Source: Brevibacterium sp. p3-SID960 (GTDB lineage Bacteria > Actinomycetota > Actinomycetes > Actinomycetales > Brevibacteriaceae). From it: 36,471 nt of DNA. The notes beneath the pieces were generated by a model. That model was not told the origin of the DNA, did no database searches, and saw only the letters and a program-made list of their open reading frames with translations. Shown here one piece after another: positions 16,281 to 23,057 of the stretch. The translations under genes and the position numbers were made by a program. Position 1 is the stretch's first letter. The number at the start of each line of letters is the position of its first letter. Where the stretch lies: the NCBI RefSeq assembly GCF_025144725.1, contig NZ_JALXKS010000035.1, forward strand, positions 1 to 36,471, read 5' to 3'.

Positions 16281-16767
16281 GCTCAGCCATGTCCGCGCCG
16301 ACGGCACCGCCCATATGGTCGATGTGTCGGCCAAGCCGGTGACTGCCCGCAGCGCCGCCGCCGAGGCGGTGGTCACCACCACCGCGGAGGTCGTCGAGCA
16401 GATCTTTGCAGGCACCGCTCCGAAGGGCGATGTGCTCGCCGTGGCCCGGGTCGCCGGGATCATGGCCGCGAAGAAGACCCCTGAGCTCGTGCCGCTGTGC
16501 CACCCGCTGCCCATCAGCGGTGTCACCGTCGACTTCACCCGGCTGCCGGCCGGCGTGCACATCCGCACTCGTGTCAAGACCACCGCGGTCACCGGAGTCG
16601 AGATGGAGGCCCTGACCGCCGCCTCGGTCGCGGCCCTGACCGTCTACGACATGATCAAAGCCCTCGACAGGGCTGCCGAGATCACCACCGCCCGCGTCGT
16701 CGCGAAGACCGGAGGCAAGACCGGCGACTTTCACCGCGCAGCTGATGAGGAGGGAGGCCGCACATGA
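16273..16767 (+). CDS. moaC: Cyclic pyranopterin monophosphate synthase MoaC
   Basis: Converts 3',8-cyclo-GTP to cPMP with MoaA. At 164 residues it is the standard length. Family motifs: HMVDVSAKPVTARSA, AKKTPELVPLCHPLPI, GVEMEALTAASVAALTVYDM, and KTGGKTGDFHR near the end. It starts at GTG 16273, inside the 3' end of moeA2, with a perfect AGGAGG 6 nt upstream; longer in-frame readings lie within moeA2. The stop overlaps the next ATG (ATGA). Confidence 0.95.
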   Translation: MSELSHVRADGTAHMVDVSAKPVTARSAAAEAVVTTTAEVVEQIFAGTAPKGDVLAVARVAGIMAAKKTPELVPLCHPLPISGVTVDFTRLPAGVHIRTRVKTTAVTGVEMEALTAASVAALTVYDMIKALDRAAEITTARVVAKTGGKTGDFHRAADEEGGRT

Positions 16768-17804
16768 GCAGGGCTGATGAGTTCGCTTTCCAGCCTGGCC
16801 GTCGCGTCAAGCGCAGGCCGGACTTCGGGACCGGTGACTGGGCTGCCGTCATCGTCGTCTCGACCGCCGCCGCCGAAGGTCGAGCCGCTGATACGACCGG
16901 GCCGCTGCTGGCCGAGTGGCTCACCGGCCACGGCTACCGCGTGCCCGAGCCGATCGTCGTTGCCGACGGCGAGCCGGTGCGCACGGCACTGCATCGCCTG
17001 CTCGTCGACCTGCCGGCAGGCGAACGCCCGCGGTTCATCTTCACCACCGGCGGGACCGGCACCAACAGCGACGACACCACCCCCGAGGCGACGGCTGAGT
17101 TCATCGACCGGCCCGCCCCCGGCATCATGCACGCGCTGTGGGCCTATGGTCTGCAGAAGCTCGATGAGGCGATGATGAGCCGCGGGAGGGCCGGGCTGTG
17201 CGGGCAGACCTTCATCTGCAATCTGCCCGGCTCGCCCGGCGGAGTGCGCGACGGCATCACCGTCCTCGACTCCGTCCTCCACCACCTGCAGGCACAGCTT
17301 GCAGACGTCCGCGACCACGACGACTCCCACCGCCACCCTCCTCAGCCGGCCCCCGCCTCGGGACCGGCAACCGGAGTCGTCCACACATCCATCACCGAGG
17401 ACCCTCTCACGGACGACGCCGCCGCGGCGGTCCTGAGCCCGCAGATGGGCGCGGTCGCGAGCTTCCGCGGGGTCATCCGCAACCACGACTCCGGCCGCGA
17501 CGACGTCACCGGGCTTGACTACACCGCCCACCCGCAGGCCGGTGAGATCTTCGCCGCGACCTGCGCGGCTGTCGCTGAGGAGTTCGCGGCTGAGTCCGGT
17601 GGGGTGCGGATCTGGGCTGCCCACCGGATCGGCAGCCTGGCTGTCGGTGAGGACGCACTTGTAGTCGCGGTCGCCGCCGCTCACCGGCGTGAGGCGTTCG
17701 CCTGCTGCGCCGAACTTGTTGACCGGATCAAGGCCGAGGTGCCGATCTGGAAGCAGCAGCACTACGCGACCGGCGGCCACGATTGGGTGGGGATCGGCTC
17801 ATGA
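16764..17804 (+). CDS. moaB/moaE: MoaB/MogA-MoaE fusion protein
   Basis: Two Moco proteins in one 346-residue chain. Residues 25-170 are a MoaB/MogA domain (adenylyltransferase of molybdopterin), with FIFTTGGTGTNSDDTTPEAT and FICNLPGSPGGVRDGI. A linker of about 30 residues rich in His, Asp and Pro follows (HDDSHRHPPQPAPASG). Residues 215-346 are MoaE, the large subunit of molybdopterin synthase: GAVASFRGVIRNHDSGRDD, AHRIGSLAVGEDA and RIKAEVPIWKQQ with the conserved lysines. MoaD, encoded at 13459-13767, should dock with the MoaE half. Coupled to moaC and moeB by ATGA overlaps on both sides. Confidence 0.92.
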   Translation: MSRADEFAFQPGRRVKRRPDFGTGDWAAVIVVSTAAAEGRAADTTGPLLAEWLTGHGYRVPEPIVVADGEPVRTALHRLLVDLPAGERPRFIFTTGGTGTNSDDTTPEATAEFIDRPAPGIMHALWAYGLQKLDEAMMSRGRAGLCGQTFICNLPGSPGGVRDGITVLDSVLHHLQAQLADVRDHDDSHRHPPQPAPASGPATGVVHTSITEDPLTDDAAAAVLSPQMGAVASFRGVIRNHDSGRDDVTGLDYTAHPQAGEIFAATCAAVAEEFAAESGGVRIWAAHRIGSLAVGEDALVVAVAAAHRREAFACCAELVDRIKAEVPIWKQQHYATGGHDWVGIGS

Positions 17805-18910
17805 GCCACCCCCGCTATGCGCGGCAGATCACCGTCCCTGGTGTCGGGGTCGCCGGCCAGCATGCGCTCGGCCGGGCGCGCGTGCTCGTCATCGGCGCCG
17901 GTGGGCTCGGCTCGCCGGCAGCCCTGTATCTCGCTGCCGCCGGTGTCGGTACGATCGGCATCGTCGATGACGATGAGGTCGAACTGTCGAACCTGCACCG
18001 GCAGATACTGCACACCACCGCCGACGTCGGCATCGAGAAGACCGTCTCGGCTGCCGCGACGGTCAACGCGCTCAACCCCAACGTCACCGTCGAGATGCAC
18101 CCGATCCGCCTCGACGCCGGCAACGCGTACGAGATCATCAGCGGCTATGACATCGTCATCGACGGGGCGGACAACTTCGACACCCGCTACCTCGTCTCCG
18201 ATGCCACGACGGTCGCCGACATCCCGCACGTGTGGGCCTCGGTGCTGACGACCGGCGGGCAGCTGAGCGTCTTCCACGGCTCCCGCGGTCCGGTCTACCG
18301 CGACCTGCTGCCGAGCCAGCCAGCACCCGGGGCGATCCCAAGCTGCGCGGAGGCCGGCGTGCTCGGGGTGGTCCCCGGCATCCTCGGCGTCGCCCAGGCC
18401 GGTGAAGCGCTCAAGCTCATCCTCGACTTCGGTCGGCCGCTCATCGGCGCCGTGCTCATCTACGACATGCGCACTGCCGGCTGGGAGCGGCTGCCGCTGC
18501 GCGCCAACCCGGCCGTCCGCCGCCCGGCCACCGCCGCCGAGGTGGGTTTCGACCTCGTGCCCGCCCTCAACTGCACCCAGCTGCAGGAGGAGGTCGACGC
18601 GCTCGAAGTGCAGGGACGCCCGCTCGTGCTCGTCGATGTGCGCGAACCCTATGAGACTGAAACCGGGATCATCCCCGGTGCCCGCCTCATCCCGGTCGGC
18701 GAGTTCACCGAGAAACCTCCCGCCGGCAGCGAGGCGGTTGCTGAACTCATCGACGAGGCGAAGTCCTCTGACGCCGAGGTGGTGCTGTACTGCAAGTCCG
18801 GCGCCCGCTCCCAGGCCGCCGCCCGCGTCCTCCTGCAGTCCGGCGCCCAGGTCAAGCACCTCACCGGCGGGATCGACGCCTGGTACAAGCACCTCGACGA
18901 GGGGCTGTGA
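17801..18910 (+). CDS. moeB: MoeB-type adenylyltransferase with C-terminal rhodanese domain
   Basis: Activates the C-terminal glycine of MoaD by adenylylation; the rhodanese domain can supply sulfur. Residues 1-245 are the ThiF/E1 domain: VLVIGAGGLGSPAALYLAAA (nucleotide site), ELSNLHRQI, DGADNFDTRYLVSDA, and the catalytic cysteine C182 in PSCAEAGVLG. Residues 265-369 are rhodanese, with C331 in LYCKSGARS. The CxxC pair normally before the active cysteine is absent (VYRDLLP) and the second pair is also missing (RANPAVRRP), so the structural zinc is lost. The start is ATG 17801 within the stop of the fusion gene. Total 369 residues. Confidence 0.92.
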   Translation: MSHPRYARQITVPGVGVAGQHALGRARVLVIGAGGLGSPAALYLAAAGVGTIGIVDDDEVELSNLHRQILHTTADVGIEKTVSAAATVNALNPNVTVEMHPIRLDAGNAYEIISGYDIVIDGADNFDTRYLVSDATTVADIPHVWASVLTTGGQLSVFHGSRGPVYRDLLPSQPAPGAIPSCAEAGVLGVVPGILGVAQAGEALKLILDFGRPLIGAVLIYDMRTAGWERLPLRANPAVRRPATAAEVGFDLVPALNCTQLQEEVDALEVQGRPLVLVDVREPYETETGIIPGARLIPVGEFTEKPPAGSEAVAELIDEAKSSDAEVVLYCKSGARSQAAARVLLQSGAQVKHLTGGIDAWYKHLDEGL

Positions 18911-19770
18911 TGCGCCGGGTCGTCCGCTCTCGCGTCCATCGCTTCGACGCCTCCGGCGAGGTTCGCGCCCGCGCCGATGCACTCGCCGGTGAGGAGCCGC
19001 TGGAAGTCCGCCTCGACGGCGAGCAGTTCACCGTCACCATGCGCACCCCCGGGGACGACGTCGAGCTCGTCGCCGGTTTCCTGCTGAGCGAAGGCGTCAT
19101 CACGTCGATGGCCGACATCGTCGAGATCGACTTCGCCTCCGGGCTCGACCCCGATGGCAGCCGCAACTACAACGTTGCCGCCGTCCGCCTGCAGCCTGGC
19201 GTGTGGGACCGCGAGACCTACGGTGCCCGCCAGGTCTACACCTCGAGTGCCTGCGGCATCTGCGGCACCGCCTCGATCGAAGCCGTCCGCAAGGAATCCG
19301 CCTATCCCGTCACCGCGCCGGAACCCGGGTTCATCAATCCATCCGCAGTGCTCGCCCTGCCCGAGCTCCTGCGGTCGCACCAGAGTCTGTTCGATGCCAC
19401 CGGCGGGGTGCATGCCGCAGCCCTGTTCGCCGCTCCCGAGGTGGGGGAGGCTGACGGGGCACCGGAGCTGCTGGTCCTGCGGGAGGACGTCGGCCGGCAC
19501 AATGCCGTCGACAAGGTCCTCGGCTGGGCCCTGGAGCAGAAGCTGCTGCCGGCTGACCGGGCTGTCCTGCAGGTCTCGGGCCGGGCCTCCTTCGAACTCG
19601 TGCAGAAGGCCGCGATGGCCGGCATCCCGATGCTCTCAGCAGTCTCGGCACCCTCCGCGCTCGCCGTCGACCTCGGTCGCGAACTCGGTGTCACGGTCAT
19701 CGGCTTCAACCGCGGCACCACCTTCAACGCCTACTCCCACGAGCTGCGACTGAAGGAGGGGCAGCCGTGA
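18910..19770 (+). CDS. fdhD: Formate dehydrogenase accessory sulfurtransferase FdhD
   Basis: Transfers sulfur from a cysteine desulfurase to the molybdenum cofactor of formate dehydrogenase-type enzymes. The catalytic CxxC is at residues 115-118 in SSACGICGTAS; VELVAGFLLSEGVI, ATGGVHAAALF, LREDVGRHNAVDKVLG and VSGRASFELVQKAA are typical FdhD segments. It has 286 residues. The ATG at 18910 overlaps the moeB stop; a GTG one codon earlier is possible. It is the last recognised gene of the operon. No formate dehydrogenase is in the window, so the client lies elsewhere. Confidence 0.95.
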   Translation: MRRVVRSRVHRFDASGEVRARADALAGEEPLEVRLDGEQFTVTMRTPGDDVELVAGFLLSEGVITSMADIVEIDFASGLDPDGSRNYNVAAVRLQPGVWDRETYGARQVYTSSACGICGTASIEAVRKESAYPVTAPEPGFINPSAVLALPELLRSHQSLFDATGGVHAAALFAAPEVGEADGAPELLVLREDVGRHNAVDKVLGWALEQKLLPADRAVLQVSGRASFELVQKAAMAGIPMLSAVSAPSALAVDLGRELGVTVIGFNRGTTFNAYSHELRLKEGQP

Positions 19771-19892
19771 TGTCCGACGCGATCACCACAGCAGCTGCCG
19801 AGCACTCGCACGCCGGTGGTGAGTACATCCACGCTGCCTGCCTCGTCAATGACGACGGTTTCGAGGTCGAGCTGCAAGCACATCACCGTTGA
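19770..19892 (+). CDS. Short ORF after fdhD, 40 aa, unrecognised (possible gene remnant)
   Basis: The ATG overlaps the fdhD stop (TGATG), the same coupling seen between all genes of the operon, so it may be translated. The product begins MSDAITTAAAEHSHAGGEYI and ends LQAHHR; I do not recognise it. Its segment CLVNDDG resembles VVLNDDG, encoded in another frame by each copy of the direct repeat that follows. That suggests a small duplicated gene that has been frameshifted, or chance. No catalytic or membrane features are visible. Confidence 0.35.
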   Translation: MSDAITTAAAEHSHAGGEYIHAACLVNDDGFEVELQAHHR

Positions 19893-19999
19893 CTGCAGCA
19901 TCCATGAACGCCGATGTGGTACTCAATGACGATGGATCGGCCGTTTCATAGTCGTTGACTGCAACATCCATGAGCGTCGATGTGGTACTCAATGACGAT
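19887..19999 (+). repeat. 47-bp direct repeat, two copies, period 66 bp
   Basis: Copy 1 is 19887-19933 and copy 2 is 19953-19999; 44 of 47 positions match. Each begins CGTTGACTGC and ends GTACTCAATGACGAT. A 19-nt spacer separates them. A much weaker third match (TCAATGACGA with partial flanks) lies at about 19824-19856 in the short ORF. The repeat lies in the gap between fdhD and the convergent nadC gene. Its period is a multiple of three. Confidence 0.85.
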
Positions 20000-20004
20000 T
20001 GGCT

Positions 20005-20865
20005 TCACACCTGGATGTCGAGCCCGATGTCGAGCACGGCCGCTGAGTGGGTCAGCCAACCGGCGGAGATGAGATCGACGCCGGTTTCAGCGATCGCGGG
20101 AGCTGTCTCGACGGTGATGCGCCCCGAGGCCTCTGCTGTCAGGCGGCCGTCGATGAGCTCCACGGCTTCACGCAGCTGAGCCGGCTCCATATTGTCCAGC
20201 AGCACCGCGTCGACGCGATCAGAGAACTCCAGCAGCTCGCGCAGCTGATCGAGCGTGTCGACTTCGACTTCGATGGCGGCGAGATGTCCGACCTGGGCGA
20301 GCACCTGCTCGACTGCGGCCGTCACGCCGCCGGCCAGCGCGATGTGGTTGTCCTTGATGAGGACCGCATCGTCGAGCCCGGTGCGGTGGTTCACCCCGCC
20401 GCCGCAGCGCACCGCATACTTCTCAATCGCCCGCAGCCCCGGCGTCGTCTTCCGAGTGCAGGTGACAGCGCACTTCCCATCGACCGCATCGACGAGCGTG
20501 GCGGTCGCAGTCGCGATGCCGGAGAGATGCCCGAGGAAGTTCAGGGCCACCCGTTCACCGCTCAGCAGCGCGCGGGCATCGGCGGTGATCGTGGCGATCT
20601 CCTCACCAGCACCCACCCGGCAGCCGTCGCCTTTCGAGACCACCACCTCGGCGGCGGGGTCGAGCAGCTCGAAGGCGAGGGCGGCCAGGTCGAGACCGGC
20701 GACCGTCCCGGGCTGGCGCGCGGCAAGGACAGCGCTCGCCCGCATCCCGGCAGGCACCGTCGCCGTCGTCGTCAGGTCGCCTGCGCGGCCGAAGTCCTCT
20801 AACAGCGCATTGCGGACGAGATCTTCGATCATCACCTTCGGCAGCGCAGCCAGCTCACCGGTCAT
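20005..20865 (-). CDS. nadC: Nicotinate-nucleotide pyrophosphorylase (NadC)
   Basis: Quinolinate phosphoribosyltransferase; converts quinolinate and PRPP to nicotinate mononucleotide and CO2 in NAD synthesis. 286 residues with LLEDFGRAGDLTT, NFLGHLSGIAT, the signature TRKTTPGLRAIEKYAVRCGG followed by GVNHR, LIKDNHIA, EVEVDTLDQ, VLLDNM and the final GVDLISAGWLTHS. The ATG overlaps the nadA stop (ATGA), so the two are coupled. No nadB lies between them. Confidence 0.95.
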   Translation of the reverse strand: MTGELAALPKVMIEDLVRNALLEDFGRAGDLTTTATVPAGMRASAVLAARQPGTVAGLDLAALAFELLDPAAEVVVSKGDGCRVGAGEEIATITADARALLSGERVALNFLGHLSGIATATATLVDAVDGKCAVTCTRKTTPGLRAIEKYAVRCGGGVNHRTGLDDAVLIKDNHIALAGGVTAAVEQVLAQVGHLAAIEVEVDTLDQLRELLEFSDRVDAVLLDNMEPAQLREAVELIDGRLTAEASGRITVETAPAIAETGVDLISAGWLTHSAAVLDIGLDIQV

Positions 20866-21839
20866 GAGATCGCAAGCATCCGGTCAACGGCGGCGCGGGC
20901 GCGGTCGGCGACGTCGGGGTCGATCGTCACCTCGTGCTGCATGCCCTCGAGTGCGGCCCGGATGTTGGCCAGCGAGTTGCGCTTCATGTGCGGGCACAGA
21001 TTGCACGGCCGGATCATCTCGACGTCGCGGATCTCAGCGGCGATGTTGTCACTCATCGAGCATTCGGTGATGAGCGCGACCCGCTTCGGCCGCTGCTGCG
21101 CGATGTGGGCGAGCATCTGCGCGGTCGAACCGGCCATATCGCTGGCGGCCACGACGTCGGGCGGGCACTCCGGGTGGGCCATGACGAGTACGCCCTCGTG
21201 ATCGCGGCGCACCTGCTCGATATCGGCGGCGGTGAACCGGTCGTGGACCTCGCAGCGGCCCGGCCACGTGATGACCTCGACGCCGCAGTCGCGAGCGATG
21301 TTCGCCGCCAGGTGCTCATCCGGGATCATGATGACTCGGTCGGTGCCGAGGGACTCAATGACGGCTTTCGCATTGCCCGAGGTGCAGCAGATGTCCGATT
21401 CTGCCTTCACCGCCGCCGAGGTGTTGACGTAGGTGACGACGGGAACGCCGGGATTGTCCGCCTTGAGCTGGCGGACGTCGGCTGCCGTGATCGATTCGGC
21501 CAGCGAGCAGCCGGCGCGCAGATCGGGGACGAGGACGGTCTTCTCCGGATTCAGCAGCTTGGCGGTCTCGGCCATGAAGTGCACACCGGCGAGCACGATG
21601 ACATCGGCATCGACTCTCACGGCCTCGCGTGCAAGCGCCAGGGAGTCCCCGACGATGTCGGCAACCCCGTGGAAGATCTCCGGGGTCTGGTAGTTGTGGG
21701 CGAGGATGACGGCGTTGCGCTCCTCCTTGAGTCGCCAGATGGCGGCGATGTCGTCTTCCATCGTCGCCCACTCGATGCGGGGGATGACGGAGTCGACGCG
21801 CTGGTACAGGTCATCGGTGTCGATCGTCACGGTCGGCAT
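20862..21839 (-). CDS. nadA: Quinolinate synthase (NadA)
   Basis: 4Fe-4S enzyme that condenses iminoaspartate with dihydroxyacetone phosphate to quinolinate. 325 residues with AVILAHNYQTPEI, VLAGVHFMAETAKLLNP, cysteines in RAGCSLAES, SDICCTSGNA and RPCNLCPHMKRN, and TYVNTSAAVKAESD. The ATG at 21839 has GGAG 5 nt upstream; the open frame continues 28 codons further but across the operator and is not used. It lies directly downstream of nrtR, with a 21-bp palindrome in the gap. The source of iminoaspartate is not in the window. Confidence 0.95.
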   Translation of the reverse strand: MPTVTIDTDDLYQRVDSVIPRIEWATMEDDIAAIWRLKEERNAVILAHNYQTPEIFHGVADIVGDSLALAREAVRVDADVIVLAGVHFMAETAKLLNPEKTVLVPDLRAGCSLAESITAADVRQLKADNPGVPVVTYVNTSAAVKAESDICCTSGNAKAVIESLGTDRVIMIPDEHLAANIARDCGVEVITWPGRCEVHDRFTAADIEQVRRDHEGVLVMAHPECPPDVVAASDMAGSTAQMLAHIAQQRPKRVALITECSMSDNIAAEIRDVEMIRPCNLCPHMKRNSLANIRAALEGMQHEVTIDPDVADRARAAVDRMLAIS

Positions 21840-21870
21840 GCGGCTCCTTCGCTCGGATTGCCGGAACTTA

Positions 21871-21891
21871 TTATGCTCAGTATGAGCATAA
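21871..21891. promoter_or_regulatory. Perfect palindrome TTATGCTCA-N3-TGAGCATAA, candidate NrtR operator
   Basis: Two perfect 9-nt arms around a 3-nt spacer, 31 nt before the nadA start. The site is A/T-rich in a G/C-rich background. On the minus strand the right half contains CATAAT, a good -10 candidate, so binding would block nadA-nadC transcription. NrtR-type regulators of NAD synthesis (NdnR in Corynebacterium glutamicum) bind palindromes beside nadA-nadC, and the nrtR gene is directly upstream. Site assignment is inference but well supported by position. Confidence 0.75.
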
Positions 21892-21937
21892 AGGTGCCTG
21901 GGGGCAAACCGGCTGGTCAGCATGGGCGGGCTGGAGG

Positions 21938-22828
21938 CTACTTCGCGCGGGGGATCGGCAGCTTCGTGCCGGCTGCGGCGCGCTCATCGAAGACGCTGCG
22001 GCGGAACCGGACGAGCTTGGCGGGCCTGCCACCGGTGCTGGAGGCGACCTGACCGGAGTCCTCGACGAGCTGCTGCTGGGCCACGAGCCGGCGGAAATTC
22101 TGCGTGTGCAGCTCCTGACCGGCGATCGCCTCGACGGCAGTCTGCAGTCCGGTGAGGGTGAAAGTCTCCGGGAGGAGTTCGAAGATGACCGGCTGATACT
22201 GGATCTTCGAACGCAGCCGGGCGATTCCGCTGGCGAGGATCCGCCGATGATGCGGGGTCATCGCCCGGCCCGGCACCCTATCCTCGGCGCCAGCCTCGGG
22301 CACGAGACCGGCTTCGTAGAGCAGCTCATAGCGGGCCAGCGCCATATCCGGATGCCACGGTCGACCGGCCAGTCCGAAGGCCGCCTCACAGCGCACCCGA
22401 CGACCGTCCTGGCAGTCGTCAGCTGCCTCTTCAACCCAACGACGGAGAGCCGGCGCGATGATCTCGTCGACGACCTCGGAGCCGTCCCGGCGGTCCTCCC
22501 AGGGGAAGAACTCGTACCAGCTGCGCCACGCCTCGGCGCCGGGTTCCATCGTCGTGAGCCCGAGGTAGGAGACTTCGAGGGCGGGACCGGAGCCGCGGTT
22601 GCGGTCGGCGAAGGTGTAGAGCTGCTCGATGTAGCCGAGCTCGCAGCCAGTCTGGCGCAGCACCCACGCGCGCATGCCCTCCTGCATCGAGCGGTGGCTG
22701 CGCTGCAGCGGACCGGCCGGCAGAGTGGAGCCGCCGCCGGTGGTGAGGGCGAAGGGAATGCCGTCGCGCACGGCGGTGATGACGGCGACGAGGTTGCCGC
22801 TGACGAGGTAGGACTGGCCAGCGCTCAT
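21938..22828 (-). CDS. nrtR: NrtR-like Nudix-domain transcriptional regulator of NAD synthesis
   Basis: A 296-residue protein with an N-terminal Nudix fold (LVAVITAVRDG, LTTGGGSTLPAGPLQRSHRS, WVLRQTGCELGYIEQLYTFA) and a C-terminal winged helix (SKIQYQPVIFELLPETFTLT, then LQTAVEAIAGQELHTQNFRR). The Nudix box lacks the REXXEE glutamates, so it is probably a ligand sensor rather than a hydrolase; NrtR proteins sense ADP-ribose or NAD-related molecules. The ATG at 22828 has AGGGAG 8 nt upstream. Its place before nadA with an operator-like palindrome supports a repressor of nadA-nadC. A non-regulatory Nudix enzyme is unlikely given the HTH. Confidence 0.88.
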   Translation of the reverse strand: MSAGQSYLVSGNLVAVITAVRDGIPFALTTGGGSTLPAGPLQRSHRSMQEGMRAWVLRQTGCELGYIEQLYTFADRNRGSGPALEVSYLGLTTMEPGAEAWRSWYEFFPWEDRRDGSEVVDEIIAPALRRWVEEAADDCQDGRRVRCEAAFGLAGRPWHPDMALARYELLYEAGLVPEAGAEDRVPGRAMTPHHRRILASGIARLRSKIQYQPVIFELLPETFTLTGLQTAVEAIAGQELHTQNFRRLVAQQQLVEDSGQVASSTGGRPAKLVRFRRSVFDERAAAGTKLPIPRAK

Positions 22829-22867
22829 CGTCTCGACTCCCTCTCTGCGTGCGGCAGGCGTTCTCCA

Positions 22868-23053
22868 GTGATTCTACGGAAGGTTATCCGCAACTCGATC
22901 ATGGATGCTGTCACCGTCATCAGCATCGGCGCCATGACTGGAGTCCTCATCGGTGCCGCGGGCTTCCTCGGCAGGATGAGGCATTTCGAGCACACCGTCA
23001 CGGCGACGCGCCTCGGCGTCGGAAGCAGGCGAGGTCAACCGCCTGAACGCTGA
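22868..23053 (+). CDS. Possible small membrane protein, 61 aa (uncertain)
   Basis: An open frame in the 229-nt gap between nrtR and the MFS gene. From GTG 22868 it encodes a basic start (ILRKVIRNSIM), one hydrophobic segment (AVTVISIGAMTGVLIGAAGF) and a basic tail; from ATG 22901 it is 50 residues. Neither start has a well-placed ribosome site (GGAAGG is 17 nt before the ATG). It ends 4 nt from the convergent MFS gene. It may be a real short transmembrane protein or just G/C-rich open sequence; no homologue is recognised. Confidence 0.3.
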   Translation: MILRKVIRNSIMDAVTVISIGAMTGVLIGAAGFLGRMRHFEHTVTATRLGVGSRRGQPPER

Positions 23054-23057
23054 TTGA

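Noticed and set aside
19887..19999. 47-bp repeats considered as a CRISPR array
   Set aside because: Only two copies, a 19-nt spacer and no cas genes.
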